DNA from: Grifola frondosa
Taxonomy: Eukaryota > Basidiomycota > Agaricomycetes > Polyporales > Grifolaceae
Direction: 5' to 3'
Assembly (NCBI GenBank): GCA_001683735.1
Contig: LUGG01000060.1
Coordinates: 1-64,000 of the forward strand
DNA length: 64,000 nt
Below are positions 34,445 through 46,024 of the stretch, in pieces (position 1 is the stretch's first letter; every line of letters starts with the position of its first letter). The notes under the pieces were generated by a model. It saw only the letters and a list, made by a program, of their open reading frames with translations. It was not told where the DNA came from and made no database searches. The position numbers were made by a program, and so were the translations under genes.

Positions 34445-36648
34445 CACATGGTGAACCGGACCAGGCCACTATCCTCTCCGAGTTTGGTAACTTCGTACTT
34501 TCTCTTTTCGCCAACCAGGTTCAACAACTTCGGATACAGGTCGTCGAATCCCTTCACCGAGCCAATGGCCGAGAATGAGAAAGTGATGAGTGCACCAGTA
34601 GATAGGGAGTCTTATGCAGAACATTTGTGCAGGTATGATCCATTGTCGTACGAAAGGCCGTAGAAAAGAGCATGGGGACGGAGCCGCTGTGAGGAATAAC
34701 AATACATGGTCATGTCGGACCCTTTCCAGTGGGAGGAAGTTCTTCTTTACTCATTAACGTGTAATAGAGCAGAATGGCTTTCAAACGTTCGCGCCAATGA
34801 GGTAACGTACTCGGCCATAGCCAAGGGTTGCTCTTCGGATCGCGTTCCGGCCTATCAGCGGTTATTAGCTTCCCAGTCATATGATGGACTATTGTCGCAA
34901 CGAAGTTTGACGCAGTCGCCCCAAACGATGACCTTGCGTCCGAGATAGGGCGGCAGCGCAAAGTTGACAAGCGAGTATTTCAATGGGTCAGAGCTAGCCG
35001 CGTGAAGTAGGACTCGATCAAAGGCAACCTGCACTAAGAATCAGGGAGGGACATGAGGAAAGGTGCGACAAAACGGAAAACTTACTGTTTGGTTTTGGGT
35101 CCTAATTTCGGGCCGTTCTCCTCGAGACGCGTGTGCTTCAGCCTGTTCTCGATGTTATCCATAGCAATTTTGCTATCGGTATTCTTTGACAAAACCCGCT
35201 GCGGCACCGAAAACGTGTGTGCCGAACTTTCGTTCGAGCTTTCCTGGTCCCTTCGCATCTCCCGAGGCCCTGACGATCTCTGCCAACTGCACAACTGCTT
35301 TGCGCGTAGCATCTTGGCCTGACCAAGTAATGACTTCTTGCTTGTCCAGCGCCTCCTTGACGGCACTGCGCTCTCGAGTAACAATCCAAAACGCAGTATT
35401 GCCACATGTTCAGCTCGTTGACATACGCCTGGAAACTGCCGATGAGGGCGGCAATGTCCTGCTCAGAGGTGACCACCGTGTGCAAACCGGCAGACTGAAC
35501 CGAAGCAGAATATTCAATCGTGGCGGTATCGAGCTCCAATGCAGGAGTCAGATGAGGAGTATTTGTGGCACTATATCCTGACATGAATCCGTGGTAAGCC
35601 TGACTTCGAATGGTGATGTGTAATTCTTACCTGCTTCAGAATTTTCAAGCAACCACGGGCTGTCACTGGCAGTGTAGTTGAAGACAACGACCGCCAGATT
35701 AAGTAGTCCATACACTTCTCTCGCAACCTTCAACATCTCTCCAAGCCTAGCCTTACCTCCATCTGTTCCCAGGTCCTTTTTCCCTCCAGGAAACATCGAC
35801 AGCTGGTAGATGAGCTGATTCCGGATAGATTAAGGACTCTCGCTTTCTCCTCTCTCCTGAAGGAGAAAATGGAGATGTATGATTTCGTGCGGAGGATGGG
35901 ATCGATATTAAAATAGCCTTCGCGACCCTTGATTCGTGAGCCCGGGTTGGCACCGTCGTATTCTACCCAGTAACCAAAGGCGCTAGCATGAGAGATAGAT
36001 AGATCAACCTGGATAGGCTTTGAGAAGCTGGTTGGTAACCTGTATGAGTCTGAGTCAGTAAGACACACTTTCTTCGCGAGAGTATAACGCACATCCTCTC
36101 CACGAATCGATCCCGTAAAAATCGGCCGCCATCTAGAGGGAAGTTCGCCTTGAACACGCCATTCTTTGAGGCCGGAGTTCCGGCTTCGAGAGATACGCAG
36201 GACATATGGGGTATATGCCGGCGGAAGACGTACGTACTGTGGGGGATGGTCAATATGCAAAGCATCCGATCAGGAGCAGATATAGCATAGCGCAACCATA
36301 AGCACGCAGGACCATGCTCTATTGAGGCGCTCTGAAGATGCGATGAAGGGAATCATACTCAACAGATCTGTCTTTATGCAGACCGCCGCCTGGATCTAAC
36401 CGCAACTCGTATACACAAATCGGCTTCTCTCCTTGTTTGAATGTAGCCTCGAAGAAGTCAATGCCTTCATCAGCAGGCGCCTTGGGAGTCTTCGGAGTCT
36501 TTGGAGATGACGAGTCACCGGACGGCGGGCCTATCGGTGCTGCCTTCGGTCCCGTTACAGAATGCAACGCAGGTCTGACTTTATGAGCTTTGGGCGTAAT
36601 TGAGAATGAATATGGATGACGTGGGGCAAGTAAGACGCGTGGCGCCAT
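34445..36648 (-). pseudogene. Glycogen debranching enzyme, N-terminal part (split gene)
   Basis: The start is at 36646-36648 (MAPRVLLAPRHPYSFSITPK). Then come VYELRLDPGGGLHKDRS, YVRLPPAYTPYVLRIS, KNGVFKANFPLDGGRF, LPTSFSKPIQVDLSISHASA, RIKGREGYFNIDPILR, GKKDLGTDGGKARLGEMLKV, SATNTPHLTPALELDTATIE, YVNELNMWQYCVLDCYSRA and VKGFDDLYPKLLNLVGEKRK. The last homologous stretch is TKLGEDSGLVR near 34460. About 60 residues before the GKKDLG block are deleted, and the conserved NHTANDSPWL motif reads NYTASDSPWL. This 4-alpha-glucanotransferase part complements the fragment at 17985-20285 on the other strand with almost no overlap. Confidence 0.88.
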
Positions 36649-36895
36649 TACAAGGGGTTTCCTACGAAATGAAAGGTCAGATGAAAAACTAGAGAGCGAC
36701 ACAGACACTTACACCCTGGATAAGTATCACTGCCCGCACATCTTCACATCAGTTACGGAGACAAACTGAGAGCTCTGCAACTCACCGCCCTGCTTTCATG
36801 AGCGCAACGGCCACCTCGAGAAGTGGTGGCTAATCTTCTTGTTCGGTTGCCAGCTTGTCGGAGCAACGAAAAAAGTACGACGAATGATAAACGAA

Positions 36896-37219
36896 AGCAA
36901 TATTGTCGCGCGCATCCACCGAGGCTTCTGCTGCACTATAATGCTCCCGACACGAATCGCCCACCAACATACGAAGAGCAATATTATCGTGCGCATCCAC
37001 CGAAGCTTCTGCTGCACTATAATGCTCCCGACACGAATCGCCCACCAACATACGAAGAGCAATATTATCGTGCGCATCCACCGAAGCTTCTGCTGCACTA
37101 TAATGCTCCCGACACGAATCGCCCACCAACATACGAAGAGCAATATTATCGTGCGCATCCACCGAAGCTTCTGCTGCACTATAATGCTCCCGACACGAAT
37201 CCCCCATCAACCCGACGAG
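36896..37219. repeat. 81-bp minisatellite, four copies
   Basis: Units begin at 36896, 36977, 37058 and 37139, each opening AGCAATATT. The last three are almost identical and the first differs at a few bases. 81 is divisible by three, so frames stay open through the array on both strands, producing repetitive pseudo-proteins. Similar flanks (AGCAA[CT]GAAAAAAGT) stand at both ends of the array (near 36863 and 37219). Confidence 0.9.
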
Positions 37220-37611
37220 CAATGAAAAAAGTTGAGTGAAAGCACGATTGTCGCGCGGATGTGAGTTGAGACTCGCATTACATAACCAATCAACTTGGGC
37301 AAGAACGGCGCGGCTCCGCCCGCCCAATCCGATTCCCTTCTTGTAAGTTTGTCCCCGCATACGCGACGCAAATATTCTTAGTACGTATACCGCCATCCAT
37401 CATGGTTACTAATACGATGCCCGGGCCCACTATCTTTCTAAGTAGGGTCTGCAATTGGGTGGATAGAGATTACTATGGGAAGGAGAAACACGACAATACT
37501 ACACATATCTACACATATCGCCGAGACCTATGATGTCCTCCATTGTACGACTCTGCCATCCTGCGAAACATCAGAGTTCGTCTTTCCGAATATAATGCGA
37601 TGGGATGGGAC
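37220..37611. other. Spacer after the minisatellite
   Basis: No coding or repeat feature beyond the array flank is seen. Confidence 0.35.
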
Positions 37612-38950
37612 TCACTTCATAACCGCCGGAGTATGGGTAAAGTCATACTTAGACGGCTGCGGCGACAACGCCTCCATGTCAAAGTCGGACAGTGTTTCTA
37701 GCCAGCGCCGACTATACGCATTGATAGGAAGCCCCGTGGGGGCACGACTGGAAGACTCTTTCTGGGACTCCACGCGAAGGTGAGGGTGAGCACTGCGGGT
37801 GCTCTTGTTCCCCGAACTCAGACGCAATGTCCGGTATGCGGCGTCAAACACTCGAATCCAGTCGGCAAGTAAGGGGTTCCTCCAAGGCTTAACAAGAACG
37901 CTATATTCCACGACACCATTCTCATTGTCGGATTCGTCTGAGCTTGTGCCTGAAGTTCCGAGTTCCATCAGCATGTTAACATGCCGGCGGAGATCCGAAT
38001 ATTCTGCAGCAGCTTCAAGACGGCGCACATGCAACTGCCAACCAGTGAGTGAATGCAAAGGTGAATAGGCAGAGATACTCACGTTTCGCTTTCTCTCCTC
38101 TCTTCTAGCCTTCTGATCCTGCTCTGCTACCTCTGATTCGGGCATGGACGTTTTTCCGTAGACTCTACGAAGATGCTTGAGATGTGTCTGAAAACGTTTT
38201 TACTTTAGCTCGATCAGTGCAAGAGTAAACGCCCATCGCCAAAAAGCTGTCGACAAAGATTCTAGCCACAGACTCGTTCCAAGGCGTTTTAGGGGAAGAT
38301 CTGAGATCGGGGCGAAAGTTGTTCGCCGCACAGCAGGGACCCGAGGAAGGGTTATAGCTCTCTACTTCGTTCAGAGAAGCGATAAATCGAAGATCAAATT
38401 TGGAGTTTGATTGACTTCGTTCCATCAGCAACCTAGTGTGGCGTTGAACATCTCTCTGAGAATGGGAAGCATCAATGAGCTATATTGATTATGATCCATT
38501 GTAGAAAGCATACCGCTAGGATGACAGTGGCCTGATCGCGGGGCTTAGGAAGTCCAGTACCTTTGCGGGCCTTAAGAGTTGGGGCAATGTGATCTTCCAT
38601 ATCAGAGGCGGAATCGTCGCCATCATGGCGGTCGTTGTCGTTTGGAATTGGGCTGGGGTGACGCGATTGAGACTCCTTGGTTTGTCTGTCCAGCCAAATT
38701 GCCATGGCGTCGACAAGTCGTCCCATCTCATTAGTAAGGCCCCGTATATCTCTTTGCATCCCGAGCATATCGTCTCGAGAGGCGGGAATAAACTATGGTT
38801 GCGCATCATCGTCAAATATGGGAGAGGCATATCATTTATGCTCACATTAGGGTCTCCCCTACTGGCGGGAAGTGACGAACTGGGTACGTTTGTGTGGGGC
38901 GCAGGAGCAGCACGAGAAGCATGAGGAGACTAGGCGTGAAATCAGTTTCT
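37612..38950 (-). CDS. Agaricomycete-specific hypothetical protein
   Basis: Pieces in order are MGRLVDAMAIWLDRQTKESQ, an acidic low-complexity stretch, SKFDLRFIASLNE, TPWNESVARIFVDSFLAMGV, KARREERKRNVSISAYSPLH, YSDLRRHVNMLMELGTSGTS, SSDESDNENGVVEYSVLVKP and RRWLETLSDFDMEALSPQPS. I have seen this domain order (TPWN helix, ERKR helix, SDESD block, final 'YDFTHT') in many copies per genome in mushrooms, without known function. The multiplicity suggests a transposon-linked or fast-expanding family. Introns of 50-60 bp separate the pieces and at least one frame break is present. Predicted mostly helical and nuclear; no catalytic motif is visible. Confidence 0.55.
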
Positions 38951-40999
38951 GAAATAGATATTATAAATGTAAAACATACATGAGATGGTCTGGAGCCATA
39001 TGTCTCCCAGAAGAAAAAGACGGGCCACCATCTGGTGCTAGAATTTAAGAAAATTGAAAATTGAAAATAGAATATGAATAGGCACACCGGGATTCGAGGT
39101 GGAAGAGAGAAAAGCAAAAGAGCCATGCAGGGAAGTAGAATGTCTGGACGGAACAGCCGCTGGATGCGCATGGTTTTGAGGATTGTGTAGTTGTGATGAT
39201 CCGGAGAGAGGGTAATTTGCACCATTTTCTAAATGCTGATAATGAGTACAATGAATAGAACAAAAAACTCCATTTTCCGACCTTGCCGCGCCGACGATTG
39301 AGCCGTCATGTCGCCCATTTTACTAGATCCATGCACATCATTGAATTCAGAGCTCTGTGGTATATAATATGGTCAGACAGACATCATACCGCCAAGATAA
39401 ACTTCAAACCATTCGAGAGTCCGGCGTCCGCAGCTTCTTCGCCATCAATCTAGAAGAACTAGAAGAGAATGATCCGTCCATACTATCATCTTCACTAGTA
39501 GCATGGTTGTGAGTCGTGTGCCTATATCGTTTGCTACAAAAGTTAGCTAGTATGAATATGGACCTTGAATGCGAGAGAAGTTCGAACTGACGTGGGAATG
39601 GTGCTATGTACTGGTGAAAAGGTGCGGCCGGGCCACCTACGGTGGTGAAGGGGACGTTCGTGAGTCTCCTGGGTACGACCGATGTGAGATTCAACCATTG
39701 GATAAAGATTAGACTGATCATTCATGTCTTCTGATCATAAACGCTTGTCAGTATGTCATCCGACACCAGATTTCAGTGGCCATCCTACCTGTCTTGGACT
39801 GCTGATTCACGGATGGCTGAGCAAATGTCCCCGGGAACCCCGATGAGCCAGAGCTGCGTGGGTGGACTTGCCCGCCTAGTAGAGCAGAACGTTTGTGTGT
39901 ACTGCGCACTACAACAACAAATGATAACTCGCACCTGTACCGAATTGAGCGTCCGCGCCATGCCCATGTTCTTCTGGGTTCCCCGAAGGAGTAGAAGTAG
40001 ACGGAGATAGAGGATTTGCTGCAAAATCTGAGTACCAGTAAGTGCCTGTTCAGCGATGTTTACGTTGTCATAACCGTACCGAAGACAAAAGGCGTGAAAA
40101 CCCTTTCTTCCTGCGATTCTATGTCTATGTCTTCGGACATATTGACCTGAGATGAGGGAGCGGCGACAAACGACGACAAAGATTGCGGCGAGGGGAATCG
40201 AACTCTTTGAAGCGCTCGACCACCCTTCGACGATCAGCCAGATCTCATCTTCCTGGAAGTTTATCTATTTAGACAGCTATAGAATCAATCAAATCGTTTC
40301 TATCCACTTTATCCAATTCATCTGGGGTTAGGTTCAGATAGTTGTTTTAACGGCCCTTATCCCGGGAATTAGATCACTCCCGTACGCCCCCCAAAGTTCA
40401 CCCAAATGACAGAACTGTTTTGCCCGTTCGCTAATCTCTGGCTCAGAAATGCTTCAAACCTCTGACGCTGCTATCCACAGGACTTTACACTTTTTTGGTC
40501 GTGCCGAATTCATTATCATTTATGACAATACGCAGAGCATCACCACCCACGACTGGGTGTCTGTGCGGGTGTTTATTGTGCAGCATCATCCACTTCATAC
40601 ATGTATGTTCCTTTACCCTTTCATCGTGAGAGCATATGTAACTTGTCACCACTACAACAGATGAAATTAGTGTTCGGGAGAATGACAATCATCGAGATCT
40701 GTTCACTGGACAAATCCAGATGGATTCCCGCTTCTTCTGCGATGCGGTAGGCCCTTTTTTGGATATTCGAGCCGCTTCTAACCGCCGTCTTCATAGTTCA
40801 CCCAGACTTTAGTGTGGTTCCCAATGGGCTCGGCGCGCTTTCAGCTCACCTTCACATATTTGCTGGAGTTTTCTGATTTCATGAAAACATTTATTGATGG
40901 AATGATTTTGGACATGAATCGGCAACGTCCTCTTGGAGGATATATCATGCCAACCCGGATATATTGTACCTGATGTACTTAGACTTATTCTGTATTCTG
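38951..40999. other. Unassigned sequence
   Basis: Several open frames of 60-127 codons exist here, but none has a recognisable family or supporting splice structure. Near 40181-40230 the minus strand has tRNA-like T-arm wording that does not fold. Confidence 0.3.
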
Positions 41000-41010
41000 T
41001 ATGATCCGCG

Positions 41011-42170
41011 CGCACTGGATTCGAAATATGGAGCAATCTACTATCGGGCTGGAAGGCTAGGTCTTGCTTAATAGTATTTGCGTAGCGTGTATCCCTCGGA
41101 AGAATCGGAAGAATCGGAAGAATCGGAAGTTCTATTTACTGCTTATCTTATGATTCTCGTATGCTGGTATGTGCGTATCCGGACGGAAGAATAGCCTGCC
41201 AGAGTGCCTGCAAGAGAGCGAGATCCGGACATGAGAATAGCCCGTAAGAGAGTGCCTGTAAACTAGCCTTATGCCTAGCCACATGCGGCACCGCATCCAG
41301 AAAAGGCGACATTTCGCTGGCGACGAAGCGCATACATATACACGAAAATATCTGCTCCGCTTTCAAGACAGGAGCACGGAAGGTGGCGCGACAGCAGACC
41401 AGCGGGCTCATCTCCCTGCGGTGTGATGGTGCCGGTAAAATGCGTTCGATCCTGTCGTTCGCCTCCAATGGGGCTAGGGAAAACGCCTCCTCCGAGTTGC
41501 CTAAAGAATGTCGCCAAGGTCATTAGGTAGTTCGGGAAGGTTCCGGGAGATACCTGCGGATCCGGCTGAATGCAAGGCTATACCGTTGATGATTCCGTTA
41601 GGTACATTTTCGAAGAAATCTCCTATTGAGGATCGGGAACATATCAAACCAAAAATTATTGCGAGATACCACTTACTTCCGACGGACGATCCACGCGCAC
41701 TGGATTCGAAACACGGAGCAATCTACTATCGGGCTAGAAGGCTAGGTCTTGCTTAATGGTATTTGCGGCGTGTATCCCTCGGAAGAATCGGAAAGAGATC
41801 GGAAGTTCCATTTACTGCTTATCTTATGATTCTCGTATGCTCTATGTGCGTATCCGGACGGAAGAATAGCCTGTCAGAGTGCCTGCAAGAGAGCGAGATC
41901 CGGACATGAGAATAGCCCGTAAGAGAGTGCCTGTAAACTAGCCTTATGCCTAGCCACACGCGGCATCCAGGGCTAGGGAAAACACCTCCTCCGAGTTGCC
42001 TAAGAATGTCGCCAAGGTCATTAGTTAATTCGGGAAGGTTCCGGGAGGTACCTGCGGATCCGGCTAAACGCAGGGCTGTACCGTTGATGATTCCGTGAGA
42101 TACATTGCCACAGAAATCTCCTATTGAGGACGTGATCGGGAACATATCAAACCAAAAAGATTATTGCGAG
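41011..42170. repeat. Direct duplication of a ~686-bp unit (second copy internally deleted)
   Basis: The segment starting CGCGCACTGGATTCGAAA at 41011 recurs at 41695-41697. Matching landmarks include AAGGCTAGGTCTTGCTTAAT (41052 and 41738), the GGAAGAATCGGAA run and GGGCTAGGGAAAACxCCTCC (41471 and 41970). The second copy lacks about 185 bases present in the first (41280-41465). The first copy has extra GGAAGAATC triplicates. Copies differ by about 5 percent apart from the deletion. Confidence 0.85.
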
Positions 42171-42405
42171 TATACGCACTTCTGATAGGCCGAGGGTGCC
42201 ATTGGACCAATGAGATAACACCATTCCATGAGGGTTTTGGAAGCAAGCAAGACATGTGTTGAATTCTAGTGCAGCTTAATCAGCAACAGCGACGCAATGT
42301 ACCTAGTATCCCATTTGTAGATCAAGAGACCCTCTACCCATTGTAGCAGACGTACATACGAGAAGCAAAGAAGGATTAGCAAGAGCTATTCATGAACGAG
42401 AAACG
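42171..42405. other. 3' flank of the RING gene
   Basis: Nothing is seen beyond probable 3' untranslated sequence. Confidence 0.3.
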
Positions 42406-43726
42406 TCAGAGCCAGATGAATGGAAACGATGGAAAAAACCCATCCCATGAAGCGACCGCACGATCTGCGGCACTCCCATTCTCAAACGGGGTCCGCACCA
42501 GGCTCAACTCTTGCTCCTGCTTCACCGCTGCTATGCAACAAGCTACATGCCTTAGTGGAATAGTTGCAATGGGTTTAGTCCTCAATACCGCTCGGCACGA
42601 CGGGCAAGTATATTGTGGGCGCGGTGACCGTTCGTACGCTTCCACAATTCGAATCTGGATCTCGCGGCGCACGTGTTCGGGAAGATGTGGATCCTCAAGG
42701 GCAGCACGGTACTCCGGGGATGCCAAGCGCTCAGGGTCGTAGTCAGGATGTTGCTCCAGGTATTGCAAGAGCGTGGTGTTGAACCAGTCCTTCAAACAAT
42801 TTTCGCAGAAGGTGTGGCCACATACGAGACTATATACAACGTCACAGCTGATAATCAGCACCAATATAATAGTACACATAGAAGGAAACATACGTGAAAG
42901 GTGTCCACATCATCGTCATACAAACCCCGCATAAGACGTGATCCTCAAGTTCTGAAACAAGCTTGGGACAAGGCGATCAGAAAAAAAAGTGACTATAAGG
43001 AGTTTTCACTCTGACGATACCTTCTCAAGTCTCTCTTCCGCCTGTATTTGATATTCTGCTACGAGGTAATTCGCTTCCTAAATTCCAGGATAGATTTGAT
43101 ATCTGTGAGGATAATCGTCCAGAAATCGTGCGGATACAAACCTACCTCTGCAGACTTGTGCAACCTGCCATTTTCCTGAAATAATCATTAAGACATTAGG
43201 ATCTGAAGTAGGTCAAGGCTTCACGTACTGCTTGCGCTTCAACGAGCTGCTGTAAACCTACCTCTGCAGACTCCCGCAACCTGCCGTTTTCCTGAAATAA
43301 TCATTAAGACGTTAGGATCTGAAATAGGTCAAGGCTTCACGTACCGCTTGCACTTCAGCGAGCTGCTGTAAACCTACCTCTGCAGATTTCCGCAACTTGC
43401 CATTTTCCTGAAATAATCATTAAGACGTTAGGATCTGAAATAGGTCAAGGCTTCACGTACCGCTTGCGCTTCAGCAGCTGCTGTTGCAGAGCATCCACCA
43501 GGCCTGAACTTGATTTGGATTCATTTGGCAAATCGTCCTCAGAGGAAGTAATTCGATAACATCCATCGACAGCACGGGAGCCTTCGATTTTCCGCATCGC
43601 GTGCGAGGGCTTCTTCGACCTGACGGCTTTCTTCTTCAACAGGGCAGGTCCGTCCTCATCCGAAGAGAGTACGATGACACTGGCGTCTTGATGGGACTGC
43701 CGCCTTCTTGAAGAGGCGGCGTCCAT
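42406..43726 (-). CDS. RING-finger protein with tandemly duplicated coiled-coil exon
   Basis: The start at 43724-43726 gives MDAASSRRRQSHQDASVIVL followed by an acidic SSDEDG motif and basic patches, as in nuclear proteins. Then come three successive 63-bp exons, each coding about ENGRLRESAEVGLQQLAEVQ. The RING finger follows: EDHVLCGVCMTMMWTPF, then after an intron LVCGHTFCENCLKDWF, and CPSCR after a long spacer. The pattern C-x2-C...C-x-H-x2-C-x2-C...C-x2-C is complete. The tail ends at 42406. This is a known Agaricomycete RING family and probably an E3 ubiquitin ligase. The repeated exon would lengthen a helical segment between the N-terminus and the RING. Confidence 0.78.
43141..43480. 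repeat. 116-bp exon-plus-intron unit repeated three times
   Basis: CCTACCTCTG begins at 43141, 43257 and 43373, exactly 116 bases apart. Each unit holds a 63-bp exon (21 codons, frame-preserving) and a 53-bp intron with its own GT and AG. The end of the preceding exon resembles the end of the repeated exon as well. Confidence 0.9.
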
Positions 43727-44001
43727 TGGTAACTAAGCTCGCAGTGGAAGTAGAAGAAGGAAGCAGTTGTCACGCAATAGTCACAAATCGCGCGACAAGT
43801 CCGTACTTTATGCGGCGCGGTCCCTCGATTTTCAAGTCCCGACAAATCACATAACAGACGGCTCTTCGTCAAATACCATGCCGGTGAGGTCGACACATTC
43901 CAGCCTATGTATCTTCCGTGTACGCTTTCCTTCATTCGTAAATTATATAGGTTGAATTAATTATAGTCGCTCGCAAGTAATGTATGTGTAAAATGAAACT
44001 G
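43727..44001. other. Spacer between RING gene and next minus-strand gene
   Basis: No feature beyond promoter position. Confidence 0.3.
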
Positions 44002-45990
44002 CTATAGAATGTAAATAGTTATAGGCTTAGCTTGAGAGCTCGTCGGCCTGACTGGAGCGATACGCGTTCCAGCACCACCGTTAATATCTTCATCAACATC
44101 CATAGCATATTTATCACCTTGCGAGAGAGATGCTCTAGAGGTCGGGTCGGATGTGAGGTCATCCACCAACCTTCTCAAATTCGATCCAAGCTTTCGTACT
44201 TCTCCCCGCATGTGTTGCATATCAGCACGCATTACATCCCATGGAAGGGGCGGAGTTTCTGCTCTGACTGCAAGGTCCACATCGTCTACATCCATCGGTA
44301 CTTCGTCGGCTGCTGCGCTGATATTACCCGAATAAACGCCTTCAGGTAGACGAGACATTAAGGCTACCATCGCATCAGTCAAACGTGCGAGATGGAGACC
44401 ATGATGTTGCATCTGCTGCCTCATCTCTGATAATATCAGCTGCACTAGCATCAGCATCACGAACCCATACCGACAAATTAGAACACGTACATCACTGGAT
44501 GGTTCTGCTGGAGCACTTGGAACATGTTCAATGATCGACGACATCATTAACGAGTGGTTAGAGGCCACAAGCGAGGCGGGAACAGGCTATGAAAAAATCA
44601 ATTCTTTTGCAAACGTAAGTGAGCAATACGAGTCAACCACACCTCAAGTTTCACGGGCCTTTCCTCTTGACCAGATCCCACTATTGCGGGAGATGGGGAC
44701 CGCGGAGCTGGCATCAACGTAGCACCACCCAATGGAAGAACATGGTGACTGTCGCGAGCATGGGACGGAAGCACGAACTATGAGAGGATATCAGCATTAC
44801 AAGAAGGAACAGCAATAACTGAACATATTACACTTGCACCTATGACTCTCGGAGACGTATCCTCCTTGTTTGTCGCTGGTATGGCGTCGGTCGAGGATGC
44901 AGGCGGGGAAGTAACGAACTACAAAGAGTGATCAGAATGTGCTGTTAGAGATGGTGACGGATATCTATACCTCCTGACATCTGTGACTGGCCTGAGTAAC
45001 TGGATCTGGATGTACGATTGCTGGAGAGGACGTCCGTATGACACCGGCTGACGCTACGTGAAGGTTACGGGCGCTAGTTTGAGTGGCAGCACACTAGGTA
45101 GAAGGTCAACTTCCATTCAAACCAATAGAAGAAATGCAACAGACCTTGCGATATTCCCAACGACTTCGGTTCTTTGGTGAGGATACGGCAATAGAGTGGG
45201 CCGGGGATGTAACCTTTGATGGGCTGTGGGGAGCACGGTGGATGCGTTCTCGGTTGCCATCACTTTCAAGGAGTTCAAGCGGATATGCTCCGGGGACAGG
45301 AAGATTTGATACTGAAGTGCCACCGCCACGGATTCCCGTTTTCGCCTTATCTCGGATGCGCGAGCCAAGAGGAGTCAATGATCCTGGTGAGCTACTAGTG
45401 TCGGAATCCGAGTCTGTACTTTCTTCCTATGAAGTGTTACCAATAAATAGCTGCGGCATCAATAAAGAGATATAGGACTTACAGAAACCGTTGTCACAAA
45501 CCGGCGTGCCCTTTTGGGGGTAGCGGTTCGAGGTGACAGAGGGACGCGATGTATATCTTCATCACTGCCGTCATGAGTACTAATCCTAGGGCGTTTCCTA
45601 TAAATGTTGCTCAGAGTTGACAAGTGGTACTCTGATTTATGTCTGCGACTTACGCAGGGATAGTGCTAGCTAGCGAACTGATGGAGCGATGCAGACTTGG
45701 ATCAAGGGTGCTAACGGTTTCCCCAAGAAATTCGGCTGTTGCATCCTCAGTGACAGCATTGTTGTCTACGTCTAGCAGTCTATTGGTCAGTTGACACGAG
45801 TTTGTTAAATGGTGGTCCTTACCTTCGACGAAATGACGAGTGGCCGGAGAAACGCTATGGGTGCTTGAATTGAGCGATGCAACGACACAAGAACCAGAGG
45901 TAGGTGGTGAGTGGGGAGGACGTGTATGCGCAGAGCCTGTTCTAGTAAAATGTGGCCAGGCTGCATGCACGTTCAGCACTTTCTCGAAGT
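44002..45990 (-). CDS. Ser/Pro-rich multi-exon hypothetical protein
   Basis: Exon-like pieces with clean GT-AG borders read LDVDNNAVTEDATAEFLGET, RKRPRISTHDGSDEDIHRVP, RTATPKRARRFVTTVS, ESTDSDSDTSSSPGSLTPLG, TSPPASSTDAIPATNKEDTS and, in the last long exon, EMRQQMQHHGLHLARLTDAM plus WDVMRADMQHMRGEVRKLGS. The middle is disordered with RKRPR and PKRARR nuclear-signal-like strings. The end is a probable coiled coil resembling the MGRLVDAM segment of the gene at 37612-38950, though not clearly homologous. No domain with known function is visible. Both ends are approximate. Confidence 0.5.
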
Positions 45991-46024
45991 CGAATATGCC
46001 ATGAGCGTACCTCTGATAGTGCGC

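Noticed and set aside
34155..34445. N-terminal half of the AsaB-like gene as the reciprocal product of the 17985-34445 inversion
   Set aside because: Read on both strands; no VHVDQ-type motif or other family block was found, so the inversion model lacks its reciprocal piece. It may have been lost.
36896..37219. CRISPR-like array
   Set aside because: The 81-bp units are directly adjacent with no unique spacers and no cas genes; it is a minisatellite in a eukaryote.
36830..37396. 188-codon minus-strand protein across the minisatellite
   Set aside because: The frame is open only because the repeat length is a multiple of three; both strands are equally open and no family is recognisable.
40181..40230. 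tRNA-like wording on the minus strand (GGTCGAGCGC and GTTCGATTCC)
   Set aside because: The A-box-like and B-box-like words are only about a dozen bases apart, the T-arm stem does not pair and no acceptor stem closes. At best a tRNA- or SINE-derived scrap.
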